From assembly GCA_934217675.1 (NCBI GenBank), contig CAKQCV010000030.1, positions 1 through 29,970 on the forward strand: 29,970 nt of DNA, given 5' to 3'. Below the pieces are notes generated by a model. The model was not told the origin of the DNA, ran no database searches, and was given only the letters and a program-made list of their open reading frames with translations. This DNA is from an uncultured Prevotella sp. Its GTDB lineage: Bacteria; Bacteroidota; Bacteroidia; Bacteroidales; Bacteroidaceae. A program made the position numbers and the translations under genes. Of this stretch, positions 1-9,533 are shown one piece after another (the first letter of the stretch is position 1; every line of letters begins with the position of its first letter).

Positions 1-70
1 TGGTAGACACGAGGGACTTAAAATCCCTTGGCCAGTAATGGCTGTGCGGGTTCGAGTCCCGCTCGCGGCA
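1..70 (+). tRNA. tRNA-Leu (anticodon UAA), 5' end outside the window
   Basis: This is the 3' part of a leucine tRNA. The D-arm remnant is GGTAGACAC. The anticodon stem AGGGA/TCCCT encloses the loop CTTAAAA, giving anticodon TAA. A class II variable arm follows, then a T-arm with GGTTCGAGTCCC, and the acceptor end GCGGCA with discriminator A at position 70. No CCA is encoded. Roughly the first 15 bases lie before the window. The next gene starts only 63 bases downstream, so the two may share a transcript. Confidence 0.95.
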
Positions 71-133
71 CTCCTTTTTAGGCTTAGAGTTTATCCCTAT
101 TTTAAAATAGCAAATTTAAAACCTTTATTTAAT

Positions 134-1810
134 ATGCAAAAAAAAGTTGTTTTATTCCTTTCAGCAGCAGCGTTGGTAGCGCTGTCATCATGCTCTAAAT
201 TGGGAGCACTCTCTGCTGACAATTTCAATGTTGTTCCTAATCCACTTGAGACAGAAGCAGGAAAAGTTCCAGCTACTATTAACGGTAAGTTCCCTGAGAA
301 ATATATGAAGAAAAAAGCTGTTGTTACAGTTACTCCAGAACTACGTTATGGTGATGGACAGACAGCAAAAGGACAAGCTGCTACTTTCCAAGGTGAGAAG
401 GTTACAGGAAACAATCAAACTATCGAATACAAAGTTGGTGGTAACTATACAATGAAGACAAACTTCAACTATGTTCCGGAGATGCAGAAGAGTGATCTTT
501 ATCTGACATTCGACGCTTACGTAGGAAAGAAAAAAGTTGATGTGCCTGCAGTTAAAGTTGCTACTGGTGTGATTTCTACATCAGAATTATATAAGAAGAC
601 TCTTGCTGGTGATGGTGCTTGCATCGCTCCAGACGGATATCAGCGTATTAACGAGCAGAAGCAAGAGGCTCGTGTAAAATTCCTTATCAATCAAGCTAAC
701 TTGCGTAAGAGCGAGATGAAAAACAATTCTGTTAAGGAATTTGTTAATATGTTGAAGAAAATCAATCGCGATCAAGAAGGTCTAAATATCAAGAATGTCG
801 AGGTCTTGGCTTATGCTTCTCCTGATGGTGGTTTCAGCTTCAATGATAAATTGGCTAATAAACGTCAGGATGTTTCTGAAAAGTATGTTAAGAATACTTT
901 GAAGAGCACAAAAGTTAAGTCGGATGTAGCAGCTTCTTATACAGCACAGGATTGGGATGGTTTCAAGGAACTTGTTGCAGCATCTAATTTGCAGGATAAA
1001 GATGTAATATTGCGCGTTCTTTCTATGTATCAAGATCCACAGGAACGTGAAACTCAGATTCGCAACATGTCTGCAGGTTTCCGTGAGTTGGCTGACGGTA
1101 TCTTACCAGAACTTCGTCGTTCTCGTCTTATCATCAACTATGAAACAATTGGACGTAGTGATGAGCAGATAAAGGATCAGTATAAAGAAGATGCAAGCAA
1201 ATTGAGTGCTGATGAAATTTTGTATGCTGCTGCTCTTGAGAATAATGCTGACGCTAAGGAGGCTATCTATAAGAAGGCTGCAGAACTTTATCCAAATGAC
1301 AACCGTGCTTACAACAATATTGCAGCTCTTGAGTTTGCAAAAGGAAACAATGATGCAGCTCAGAACTATTTGAATAAGGCTCTTAGCGTTAACAGCAATG
1401 CTGCAGAGGCAAATGCGAACAAGGGACTTATTGCATTGCTTAACGGCAATACAAGTGAGGCTCAAAATCTTATCGCTAAAGCTAATGGCGCAAATGATTT
1501 GAATAAAGCTCTTGGTGCTTTGAATATTGCTAACGGAAAATATGCAGATGCCGAGCAGGCTTTGAAGGGTGTAAATAGCAATACTGCTGCTCTTGCTCAA
1601 ATCTTGAACAAGAACTATGCAGGTGCTTTGTCTACATTGAGTAATGTAAAGAATAAGAATGGTCTTACAGATTATCTGTATGCTATTGTAAATGCTCGTC
1701 AGGGTAACAATTCTGAGGCAGCTTCTTATTTGAGAAGTGCTTTGCAGAAAGATCCAAGTTTGGCAGCATATGCAGCAAATGACCTAGAGTTCTTGAATGT
1801 TAACAAATAA
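134..1810 (+). CDS. OmpA-like / TPR repeat lipoprotein
   Basis: The 558-residue product starts at ATG 134. An upstream in-frame ATG at 38 lies inside the tRNA and is rejected. Residues 1-20 form a lipoprotein signal peptide (Lys-Lys, hydrophobic core, then LSSC), so the mature protein is probably an outer-membrane lipoprotein. Around residues 218-265 an OmpA-C-like motif is visible (VEVLAYASPDGG, then N-x-x-L-A-x-x-R), a fold that usually binds peptidoglycan. Residues about 359-486 are helical repeats of TPR type (for example AELYPNDNRAYNNIAALEFAKG). I infer a structural envelope or scaffolding role; no enzymatic motif is seen. A strong terminator hairpin follows directly. The envelope assignment is firm, the exact role unknown. 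Confidence 0.85.
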   Translation: MQKKVVLFLSAAALVALSSCSKLGALSADNFNVVPNPLETEAGKVPATINGKFPEKYMKKKAVVTVTPELRYGDGQTAKGQAATFQGEKVTGNNQTIEYKVGGNYTMKTNFNYVPEMQKSDLYLTFDAYVGKKKVDVPAVKVATGVISTSELYKKTLAGDGACIAPDGYQRINEQKQEARVKFLINQANLRKSEMKNNSVKEFVNMLKKINRDQEGLNIKNVEVLAYASPDGGFSFNDKLANKRQDVSEKYVKNTLKSTKVKSDVAASYTAQDWDGFKELVAASNLQDKDVILRVLSMYQDPQERETQIRNMSAGFRELADGILPELRRSRLIINYETIGRSDEQIKDQYKEDASKLSADEILYAAALENNADAKEAIYKKAAELYPNDNRAYNNIAALEFAKGNNDAAQNYLNKALSVNSNAAEANANKGLIALLNGNTSEAQNLIAKANGANDLNKALGALNIANGKYADAEQALKGVNSNTAALAQILNKNYAGALSTLSNVKNKNGLTDYLYAIVNARQGNNSEAASYLRSALQKDPSLAAYAANDLEFLNVNK

Positions 1811-1831
1811 AATCTCTAAATCGTAACAAAC

Positions 1832-1879
1832 TAAGAGAGGGCTGTCTTTATATTATGACATTGCCCTCTCTTATTTTTT
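1832..1879 (+). terminator. Intrinsic terminator after the TPR lipoprotein gene
   Basis: TAAGAGAGGGC (1832-1842) pairs with GCCCTCTCTTA (1863-1873) across a 20-base loop. The second arm runs straight into a T run (TTATTTTTTA). The ATG of the next gene lies only about 12 bases beyond, so that gene has almost no separate promoter space. Confidence 0.85.
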
Positions 1880-1891
1880 AAAGTATAGCTC

Positions 1892-2884
1892 ATGAAGCAC
1901 GTCACTTTATTTTTTACACTCGCCTTGGTTTTGGTTTCATGTGGAACACGAAAGGGATATTTCTCTATCGAAGGACGTTTCTTGAATCTTAACCAAGGTG
2001 AGTTTTACGTATACAGCACTGATGGTACAATCAATGGAGTGGACACAATAAAAGTGAATGCCGGGAGATTTGCATTAGAAATTCCTTGCAGGCAAAAGGG
2101 TACTTTGATGTTGGTCTTCCCTAATTTTTCAGAGCAACCGATATTTGCTGAACCAGGAGAGAGTGTAGAAATAAAAGCTGATGCCTCGCATCTGAAACAG
2201 ATGGAGGTTACAGGCACCGATGATAATGAGCTGATGACGGATTTTAGAAAAGGTACAGCTCAGTCGTCACCACCAGAGACGAAACAGAGAGCAGAGCATT
2301 TTATTGAAGATAATGTTTCTTCACCTGTTGCTGTATATTTGTTGCGCAAGTACTTTATGGTTCCAGGTAATGATAAAACTTTGAAAAAAGCAAAGAGCTT
2401 TATTCGACTTTTAAAGAATGCACAGCCTAAAAATGGTACTATAATAAGATTGGAAAAAGAGCTAAACGTTATGCTTTCTGCATCAGTTGGTAGCAAGTTA
2501 CATGCATTTTCTGCTTATGATGTTAATGGGAAATTAGTTACAAATGCTTTGTTTGGCGGAAAAACTGCAATTATATGTACATGGGCATCATGGAGTTATG
2601 ACAGTGAGAATATGGTACGCAAAATAAACAACTTAATGAAGCAATCAGATGGAAGGGTTGCTGCACTTGGCATAAATCTTGATGGAAGCGAGAAAGACTG
2701 TAAGAATGTGCAAGATCGTGACGGATTAGAATTTCCAACAATATGCGATGAGAAACTGTTTGATGGGCATCTGATAAATTCTTTTGGATTACATGCTGTT
2801 CCTGATAACATTATAATTTCTCCAGATGGAAAGATAATGGCAAAAAGCGTATCTATAGACGAATTGGAAAAATATTTAAGATAA
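1892..2884 (+). CDS. DUF4369 / thioredoxin-fold lipoprotein without the CxxC pair
   Basis: This 330-residue protein begins with a lipoprotein signal peptide ending LVSC (Cys17). Residues about 22-110 resemble the DUF4369 domain found before TlpA-like domains in Bacteroidota (GRFLNLNQGEFYVYS and a predicted beta sandwich). Residues about 205-330 look like a redoxin/TlpA fold: KLHAFSAYDVNGK, a strand leading to TWASWSYDS, and a cis-Pro-type HAVPDNIIISPDGKI. The family motif WCxxC is replaced by W-S-Y-D-S (residues about 231-235), so disulfide chemistry seems impossible. A binding or structural role in the periplasm is inferred. The start codon sits right behind the terminator of the upstream gene, so read-through may drive it. 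Confidence 0.8.
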   Translation: MKHVTLFFTLALVLVSCGTRKGYFSIEGRFLNLNQGEFYVYSTDGTINGVDTIKVNAGRFALEIPCRQKGTLMLVFPNFSEQPIFAEPGESVEIKADASHLKQMEVTGTDDNELMTDFRKGTAQSSPPETKQRAEHFIEDNVSSPVAVYLLRKYFMVPGNDKTLKKAKSFIRLLKNAQPKNGTIIRLEKELNVMLSASVGSKLHAFSAYDVNGKLVTNALFGGKTAIICTWASWSYDSENMVRKINNLMKQSDGRVAALGINLDGSEKDCKNVQDRDGLEFPTICDEKLFDGHLINSFGLHAVPDNIIISPDGKIMAKSVSIDELEKYLR

Positions 2885-2898
2885 GACAACGTTCTTTC

Positions 2899-2916
2899 TG
2901 TATCGTTTTTGATACA
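2899..2916 (+). terminator. Small stem-loop after the DUF4369 gene
   Basis: TGTATC (2899-2904) pairs with GATACA (2911-2916) around a T-rich 6-base loop. The stem is short and has no clear T run after it, so terminator function is weakly supported. Confidence 0.3.
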
Positions 2917-2940
2917 TATAATCTATAATCATCATCATCC

Positions 2941-4488
2941 ATGATAATAAAAACATTTAGTGCTGCAGTAAATGGTCTTGAGGTTACAACAGTAACTATT
3001 GAGATAAGTATGACAAGAGGTGTATTGTTTCATCTTTCAGGGCTTGCTGACACGGCTGTTAAGGAAAGTCGTGACAGAATTGTTGCAGCCTTACAAAATA
3101 ACGGATACAAATTTCCTGTTGCTGATATTACGATAAATATGGCACCTGCTGATTTGCGTAAGGAAGGCAGTGGCTATGATTTGCCTCTTGCTATTGGTAT
3201 TCTTGCTGCAATGGGCAAGGTGAATGGTGATGTGCTTGATAAATATATGCTTGTGGGTGAGCTTGGACTTGATGGGCGCTTACAACCTGTGCGTGGAGCT
3301 TTACCAATAGCAATTAGGGCAAGGAAGGAAGAGTTTAAGGGATTGATAGTTCCAAAGCAGAATATTCGCGAGGCTGCTGTTGTCAATAAACTTGATGTAT
3401 ATGGAATGGAAACTCTTTTTGATGTCGTGTCTTTCCTTAATGGAACAGCTGAATATGAACCAACGCGAATTGATACGAGAAAGGAATTTTACGAGCAACA
3501 AACTAATTTTGAACTGGACTTTGCTGATGTGCGTGGTCAAGAAAATGTGAAACGTGCAATGGAAGTTGCTGCTGCCGGTGGGCATAACCTTATAATGATA
3601 GGACCTCCAGGCAGTGGAAAGTCAATGATGGCAAAAAGATTGCCATCAATATTACCGCCATTATCACTTTCGGAGAGTCTTGAAACTACACAGATTCATT
3701 CTGTTGCAGGAAAGCTTGGTAAAGGAATGTCGCTGATTTCACAACGGCCTTTTCGCTCTCCACACCATACTATATCACAAGTCGCACTTGTTGGTGGAGG
3801 GATGAGTCCACAGCCAGGAGAAATTTCGCTTGCACATAACGGAGTACTTTTTGCAGATGAGTTACCTGAATTTAATAAAGCAACTCTTGAAGTGCTCAGA
3901 CAGCCACTTGAAGATCGTAAGATTACCATTGCAAGAGCAAAATACACAATAGAATATCCTTGTTCATTCATGTTTGTTGCCAGTATGAATCCTTGTCCTT
4001 GTGGATATTTCAATGATCCAACACACAACTGTGTGTGTACTCCAGGACAAATACAGAGATATATGAACAAAATAAGTGGACCACTTCTTGATCGTATAGA
4101 TATACAGTGCGAGATAACACCAGTGCCGTTCAAGGACATTTCTAAGGCGCAGCCAGGAGAACCGAGTTCTATAATACGTGAACGAGTTATAAAGGCTCGC
4201 TGTATCCAGGAAGACCGTTTCAAGAACATTCATGGAATCTATTGCAATGCGCAAATGACAGAACGCATGATACATCAGTTTGCCGAACCCGATGAGGCGG
4301 GTATAAATCTGCTTCGTATAGCCATGGAGAGGCTAAATCTTTCGGCACGTGCCTACAACCGCATCTTGAAAGTGGCACGCACCATCGCTGACCTTGAAGG
4401 AAGCGAAAGTGTTCTTTCAAACCATCTTGCAGAAGCTATCAGCTATCGTAATCTCGACAGAAGCGATTGGGCTGAGAGAGGAATATGA
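2941..4488 (+). CDS. YifB/ComM-family Mg-chelatase-like AAA+ ATPase
   Basis: The 515-residue product has the full family architecture. An N-terminal ChlI/Lon-like domain (about 20-145) contains NMAPADLRKEGSGYDLPLA. The AAA+ module has Walker A GPPGSGKS at 221-228, Walker B LFADE near 303-307 and a typical cysteine-rich segment NPCPCGYFNDPTHNCVC before LLDRIDIQ. The C-terminal Mg_chelatase_C helices (about 405-510) carry LSARAYNRILKVARTIADLEG. ComM homologues are hexameric helicases that promote branch migration during integration of transformed DNA; elsewhere the role is less clear. Length is normal and no key residue is missing. The gene stands alone here. Confidence 0.95.
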   Translation: MIIKTFSAAVNGLEVTTVTIEISMTRGVLFHLSGLADTAVKESRDRIVAALQNNGYKFPVADITINMAPADLRKEGSGYDLPLAIGILAAMGKVNGDVLDKYMLVGELGLDGRLQPVRGALPIAIRARKEEFKGLIVPKQNIREAAVVNKLDVYGMETLFDVVSFLNGTAEYEPTRIDTRKEFYEQQTNFELDFADVRGQENVKRAMEVAAAGGHNLIMIGPPGSGKSMMAKRLPSILPPLSLSESLETTQIHSVAGKLGKGMSLISQRPFRSPHHTISQVALVGGGMSPQPGEISLAHNGVLFADELPEFNKATLEVLRQPLEDRKITIARAKYTIEYPCSFMFVASMNPCPCGYFNDPTHNCVCTPGQIQRYMNKISGPLLDRIDIQCEITPVPFKDISKAQPGEPSSIIRERVIKARCIQEDRFKNIHGIYCNAQMTERMIHQFAEPDEAGINLLRIAMERLNLSARAYNRILKVARTIADLEGSESVLSNHLAEAISYRNLDRSDWAERGI

Positions 4489-4583
4489 CAAAACAGAGTA
4501 AATTTAAGCGAATATTGTCAGTCGTGTCATATAGACTATTTTTTGCAGTAAATAGATTGTTGGGATAAAATAAATAGATAGGA

Positions 4584-5600
4584 ATGGAAAAAGAAAACAA
4601 ATATGTATTACAATATCCTTCCTTGATGAAAGGAAAGAAAATAATGTATGTTCATGGATTCATGTCGTCGGCACAGTCGGGAACTGTGGCACGCATTAGG
4701 GAACTGCTGCCTTCAGCTGATGTCATTGCCTACGACCTGCCTCTCCATCCAGAAGAGGCAATGAATTTACTAAAAGAAAAATGCGAGGAAGAACAACCGG
4801 ATTTGATAATTGGAACTTCTATGGGCGGTATGTATACAGAGATGCTCTATGGTTATGACCGTATACTTGTTAATCCGGCTTTCCTGATGGGAGATACAAT
4901 GACGAAACATGGAATGTTGGGTAAACAGACATTTCAAAATCCACGTGAGGATGGAGTACAAGATTTTATTGTTACTAAAAGTCTTGTTGAAGAATATAAG
5001 AAAATAACTCACCAATGTTTTTCATCAGTGACAGAAGAAGAGCAAAATCATGTTTATGGCTTGTTTGGTGATGAAGATAAGTTTGTTGCAACAGAAACAT
5101 TAGGTGTTTTTGCAGAACATTATCGTCAGGTAATAAGTTTTCACGGTGAACACCGATTGATTGATAAGTCGCTTATTCATTCTGTTATTCCTGTTATACG
5201 TTGGATTGACGACAAACAAGAGGGTAGGGAGCGTCCTATTGTTTATATAAGTATAGATGCCTTGCGTGATGACCATGGCAATCAGAAGGCAAGTGCAATG
5301 AAAGGCCTTCGTTTATTGCTTGAAAATTATTCCATATATATTGTTGCACCGTCTCCGACTAATAATCCTGAATATATTACAGAAGTTCAGCGGTGGGCAC
5401 AAGATGTGGTTAATGTTCCAGCATGGCAACGTGTCATTTTTACGAATCAAGAAAATCTTCTCTACGGTGATTATCTCATAGCTATAGAAAAGGAATGTGA
5501 GCAATCCAACTTTATGGGTACAACTATACCCCTTGGTTCTGATACTTTCAAAACATGGGAAGAGATAATAGAATTTTTTGAACGATTGGGTGGACAATAA
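4584..5600 (+). CDS. YqiA/YcfP-type alpha/beta hydrolase fused to a degenerate HAD (NT5C-like) domain
   Basis: The 338-residue protein has two parts. Residues about 15-210 are a YqiA-type alpha/beta hydrolase: oxyanion strand IMYVHGFMSSA, nucleophile elbow G-T-S-M-G-G with Ser79, the acid candidate in FGDEDKF (residues 161-167) and His190 in GEHRL. Residues about 216-338 resemble cytosolic 5'-nucleotidase/NT5C-like HAD proteins, including a late segment with GDYLIAIEKE, FMGTTIPLGSDTFKTW. The HAD motif I strand reads VYISID, so the nucleophilic Asp expected at the first position of DxD is Ser; phosphatase activity is unlikely. The substrate is unknown. The gene ends before a bidirectional terminator shared with the opposing gene. 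Confidence 0.85.
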   Translation: MEKENKYVLQYPSLMKGKKIMYVHGFMSSAQSGTVARIRELLPSADVIAYDLPLHPEEAMNLLKEKCEEEQPDLIIGTSMGGMYTEMLYGYDRILVNPAFLMGDTMTKHGMLGKQTFQNPREDGVQDFIVTKSLVEEYKKITHQCFSSVTEEEQNHVYGLFGDEDKFVATETLGVFAEHYRQVISFHGEHRLIDKSLIHSVIPVIRWIDDKQEGRERPIVYISIDALRDDHGNQKASAMKGLRLLLENYSIYIVAPSPTNNPEYITEVQRWAQDVVNVPAWQRVIFTNQENLLYGDYLIAIEKECEQSNFMGTTIPLGSDTFKTWEEIIEFFERLGGQ

Positions 5601-5627
5601 TGTGTGTAATATGATTGTCCTATAATT

Positions 5628-5663
5628 AAAGAGGGTATGTAAAATAATAAACATACCCTCTTT
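5628..5663. terminator. Bidirectional terminator between converging genes
   Basis: A perfect 13-bp inverted repeat, AAAGAGGGTATGT (5628-5640) with ACATACCCTCTTT (5651-5663), closes a 10-base A-rich loop. A-rich and T-rich flanks give a U tract in either direction. It separates the plus-strand hydrolase gene (stop at 5600) from the minus-strand gene ending at 5672. Confidence 0.9.
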
Positions 5664-5671
5664 GATTTTAT

Positions 5672-8600
5672 TTAGCGTATTATTGTAATTTTTTTGTTGT
5701 TTATAATATATGAACCTGCATCTAAGTGTGGAATCTTTTTAAGTTTATAGCCTATTAGTTTGCCATCAATAGTATATATAGTATAGTTATCACTCTTTAT
5801 TTCAGCGATATCATTTATAGATGATGTCTCTTCTAAATAAACTATTTCGGATGCATTTGATTCACCACGATTATAAACTACAGAAACTTGATACCCTTGT
5901 TTACCAGATTCTATATTTTTATCTATGAAAGCAGTAGATTTTATTGTTTCATTATTAATCTTCTTTCCATTACGGAATAAATTAAAGCCATCAATAGAAA
6001 GTGCATATAGTACAGGTACATAACTTATGTCATCTAACATAATCGCATTCTTAAGCTTTGCATTGTAGTGAATGGCAAAGTATTTTGCATCTTCAGGTAA
6101 TATAATATTTACCTTTTCCCAATCTGCAGGAGCTTCATTTTCAGACAGCACTTTGAATGCGGAAACGTCTTGGGTTGTTGTAGAATACATTATTTGATAA
6201 GTTTCCCCACTAACATTTTTGTTGATTCTTTTTATGAAGAATGATAAGTCTGTGCCTCCTTTTATTTCCGGAGATATAAGATAGTCGTCGTTTACAGGAT
6301 TTGCTCCGTCAATGCTGACATTGGCATACCATGCAATAAGACACTTATTTCCACTATAAGGCATGAGATCAGGGTATGTTTCTGCATTAACACCTTTTAA
6401 TTCGCTTGGACACCAAACTTGAAAAGCTTTGTTGCTATTTTGATTGTCAAAGTCTGGGAGAGTATTTATCTTTCCGCTGCCAAGTTTATCACCGTCATAT
6501 GAAATCCATTCTCCGAAACCTTCTATGGCAAATGATGGATATTCTTCCATATCGTCAACAGTGGCGATGTCTGTATTAGGCAAAGCTGGAGCTGTCCATG
6601 TGATGTTAGCATCTTGACCTACTTTTTTTACGTTAAGATTCTCTGCACATGGGTAAGTAGATGTCTTTACTGTTGTAACGATATTTTCAGATGTATTGTT
6701 ACTAATATCTTCATCGTCATTATAGTCAATATATGCTTGGAAGAAAGATTCATTGCCAGCCTTTGTCGCATATATTTTAGCTGGTATGGTAATGTTTTTT
6801 GTTTCTCCAGGATTTATTTCATCACCTTCAGAACTTACAACCTCCTTACCGTCTTGTTTAAGTACAATTTTGTACTTATTCGCTTTTTTGAGTCCTCTGT
6901 TCGTATATGTGATATCAAATAGGCAGTTGTCATTAATATTTGCCTCTGTTGGTCCATTGAATGATGCTATTGCAAGGTCATTGGCTTTTTGTTCGTCAAA
7001 ATTAATGTTGTCAACATAGTAGTACATCCATGAGTTGTCTGTATAGCCTCTCAATGCAACTTGTATATATTTACAATCCTTGTATTTTTCAAGAGATACA
7101 CGGTGTTCAATCCAACCATACTTTTCATTCGCAGCAGTGAATGTATCAATAGGTTCATCAAAGTTACCACCATCTGGAGCAACTTCTATCATAAGTTTGG
7201 TTTGCTTATTATCAGCAGCGATAGAATTTTCCTCCCAATGGAACATATAGAAACTGAATGTGGGAGATTTTGTTCCATCCATAGATATTACAGGAGTGAT
7301 AAGTCTACTATCAACATAATAATCTCCCCAATTATTGGCAAATTTCAAGAATCCTTCATCATTATCTTGTGGCCATCCTCCGCCACTCTTATCAGAACGC
7401 ATTGTTTGCCAGCCTAATTCTCCATATAATGATTTATATGACCAAGGGTTTAGTTGCAGATACCCATTTTCAAAAGATTCATTTACTGGGAAATTGTAAG
7501 GCTTTCCTACACTCACAAATTGGGTATTTGCTTCACTTTGTCCTGCTGCATTATTTGCTGTTACAGCATAGTAATAAATCTCTTGCCCATCTTTAACGAG
7601 ATCTTCTATAGTATTGTCTATATAATGAAGTTCTTTTACGTCTTTAGCAATAGCATCAAAGTTCTTTCCGCCTAAACTCCTCCAAATTGTATAGCTTATT
7701 TTATTAATGTCAAAGAAACCATTATTTATTCCTTTCTCAGGTGCATCCCATGTAATACTTACATGCATATTGTTGTCAGTTGTTTTTACCTCCATGTTTT
7801 TGACAGGTTCAGATATATCGTAACCAGCCCACACACTTCTTGTTACTTCAATACCCATTTTTCCATTATATGATGCTACTATTTTATAATTGTTGATACC
7901 ATTCTTTGCGTTATCGTCTGTGAATAATATATATTGTCCAGCTGTAGCATTATATGTCTTGATAAGATTATTTTCGCGGTATATGTTAACATTAATATTT
8001 TCACTTATTGCTTCACCATTTAATAATTTTTCAGGAGCCTTAAATTGCAATGTAACTGAATTCCTCCCATTTGTATCAGGAGTTATTTTGAATTCTTTTA
8101 TGGAGTCAGGTATATTAGATTCTGTTCCTTGTTCTATATTTATATCAAACAAATTGAAATACCAGCAGTCTTTATTACTGTAATTATAGAAGCCCAAATA
8201 GTAATCAGCATCTTCTGTTGTTGTGAATGTAGCAGTGTGTTCTGTTTCCCATGACTCGTTGATATTATTTAAGTCAAGTATCATTTTTTGGTCAGAAGGA
8301 GATGGCGATTTTCCGAGTGTTACTTTTAAATTAGACTCTGAACCCATGTTTATGTTGAAGCGTAGGTTGTATAGATGCTTGCCGTCAAGATGTATTGCAG
8401 GTGTGAAAAGCCATTCATTGCCAGGGTTTTCACCATCTGAACAATACTGTATAAGTTTCTCGTCTTCTTTCCAATACCATTTGTTGTATATGTCATGGCC
8501 ATCATTGTCTACATCAACGAATGTAAACAGTTGTTTACAAGTTTCACCATCACTAAAGTCTTCAGAATAAGGTAATTCATATGAACCAACGGACAGTACA

Positions 8601-9349
8601 CTATTTGATGTTGCACTTCCTCCTTCAATATTGTTACTAAGTGTAGTTATTGTATAACTATATTTAGCTGTTGCACTTGGTAATTTCTCAGAGAAACTGT
8701 CTCCCCTATAATTTTTTGCAACAATTGTTTTGTCCTTGCCGCTATTTCTGACCACATTGTATGTTATTTCATCAGGATTGACATATCCGTCATTTATGCC
8801 CTGTGAAGGAGCTACCCATGTAAGTTTTGCTGTATAGTCTTTAACTTCAAGTTTAATGTTGGAAGGTGCTGTGGCTATATCCTTTCCGATGTATACAGTT
8901 GTCGTGGTTTTGTTACTTTGTCCTGCATCGTTCGAGGCTTTGGCAAATAGAGAGTAAAGGGTATTTGAATCGAAAGTTACATTATCTTTCTTTACAACAC
9001 TTCCTGGAGTTACAGATTGTTCGTGGATTATTTCATCGCCAGAGTATATCGTTACTTTAATGTTGCCAGTAAGTTCTTTTCCATCAGCAGTTTTTGTTGG
9101 TGCTACGCATGATACTGTTCCTGTTGTTCCACCTTGTATGTTTGGAGAAAAGACCAAATCTGATATAGGTGCAGGAGCATTGTCTGCTATAGTATCTTTG
9201 TTTACGTAAAGACCGACAAACTCTTGGTGTTCTGGCATGTTGCATATTTTGTATGCTGTAGCTGTTGTTGTATTTACTTGATATAGTGCAGAACTATCAT
9301 CACTCATGAATGCCCAGTATAGTAGTCCTGTATTAGGATCAAAAGTCAT
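5672..9349 (-). CDS. FN3 / choice-of-anchor-J secreted protein, C-terminal part of a frameshifted gene
   Basis: This 1225-residue open stretch is the larger part of a gene that originally began at 10130. Its frame stays open upstream to 9541, encoding a further 64 residues that continue the beta-propeller-like sequence of the N-terminal fragment, so ATG 9349 is internal. It contains alternating fibronectin type III modules (strands ending in NITWTAP, KLTWVAP, SITWDAPEKG), three cleaved-adhesin/choice-of-anchor-J lectin-like domains (for example LPYSEDFSDG and FPVNESFENG), and a CARDB-like module (NDLAIASFNGP). The end (IYTIDGKLIGY, then GSYIINNKKITIIR) resembles a type IX secretion tail. It is probably a surface-exposed adhesin or glycan-binding protein; ligand unknown. 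Confidence 0.8.
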   Translation of the reverse strand: MTFDPNTGLLYWAFMSDDSSALYQVNTTTATAYKICNMPEHQEFVGLYVNKDTIADNAPAPISDLVFSPNIQGGTTGTVSCVAPTKTADGKELTGNIKVTIYSGDEIIHEQSVTPGSVVKKDNVTFDSNTLYSLFAKASNDAGQSNKTTTTVYIGKDIATAPSNIKLEVKDYTAKLTWVAPSQGINDGYVNPDEITYNVVRNSGKDKTIVAKNYRGDSFSEKLPSATAKYSYTITTLSNNIEGGSATSNSVLSVGSYELPYSEDFSDGETCKQLFTFVDVDNDGHDIYNKWYWKEDEKLIQYCSDGENPGNEWLFTPAIHLDGKHLYNLRFNINMGSESNLKVTLGKSPSPSDQKMILDLNNINESWETEHTATFTTTEDADYYLGFYNYSNKDCWYFNLFDINIEQGTESNIPDSIKEFKITPDTNGRNSVTLQFKAPEKLLNGEAISENINVNIYRENNLIKTYNATAGQYILFTDDNAKNGINNYKIVASYNGKMGIEVTRSVWAGYDISEPVKNMEVKTTDNNMHVSITWDAPEKGINNGFFDINKISYTIWRSLGGKNFDAIAKDVKELHYIDNTIEDLVKDGQEIYYYAVTANNAAGQSEANTQFVSVGKPYNFPVNESFENGYLQLNPWSYKSLYGELGWQTMRSDKSGGGWPQDNDEGFLKFANNWGDYYVDSRLITPVISMDGTKSPTFSFYMFHWEENSIAADNKQTKLMIEVAPDGGNFDEPIDTFTAANEKYGWIEHRVSLEKYKDCKYIQVALRGYTDNSWMYYYVDNINFDEQKANDLAIASFNGPTEANINDNCLFDITYTNRGLKKANKYKIVLKQDGKEVVSSEGDEINPGETKNITIPAKIYATKAGNESFFQAYIDYNDDEDISNNTSENIVTTVKTSTYPCAENLNVKKVGQDANITWTAPALPNTDIATVDDMEEYPSFAIEGFGEWISYDGDKLGSGKINTLPDFDNQNSNKAFQVWCPSELKGVNAETYPDLMPYSGNKCLIAWYANVSIDGANPVNDDYLISPEIKGGTDLSFFIKRINKNVSGETYQIMYSTTTQDVSAFKVLSENEAPADWEKVNIILPEDAKYFAIHYNAKLKNAIMLDDISYVPVLYALSIDGFNLFRNGKKINNETIKSTAFIDKNIESGKQGYQVSVVYNRGESNASEIVYLEETSSINDIAEIKSDNYTIYTIDGKLIGYKLKKIPHLDAGSYIINNKKITIIR

Positions 9350-9533
9350 AGATTGTGAGTAATGTGGTTTAAGCTTTGTGTTACCTATGAGAGTGGCAGT
9401 TCCATCAACTTTGCTGATTTTATAAAGGAAACCATCATCGGATATTCCATAAAGGACACCATTTGGTGAAGCTGCAAGAGTTAGATAGGAGCGTTCAAGA
9501 CTTGCTACTTTTTCAAAACTTCCATCATTTTCG

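Noticed and set aside
38..133. N-terminal extension of the TPR lipoprotein gene from ATG 38
   Set aside because: It starts inside the tRNA-Leu gene and would hide a clean lipoprotein signal peptide that begins at 134.
1103..1600. Minus-strand open frame of 165 codons inside the TPR lipoprotein gene
   Set aside because: It is antisense to a clear coding gene, has low-complexity Ser/Ile-rich sequence and no recognisable motif.
3696..4229. Minus-strand open frame of 177 codons inside the YifB gene
   Set aside because: It overlaps the Walker B and cysteine-rich region of a well-supported ATPase gene; it is a shadow frame.
4489..4583. Promoter for the YqiA-type hydrolase gene
   Set aside because: TATTTTTTGC resembles the -7 element but has one base too many, and no -33 partner fits.
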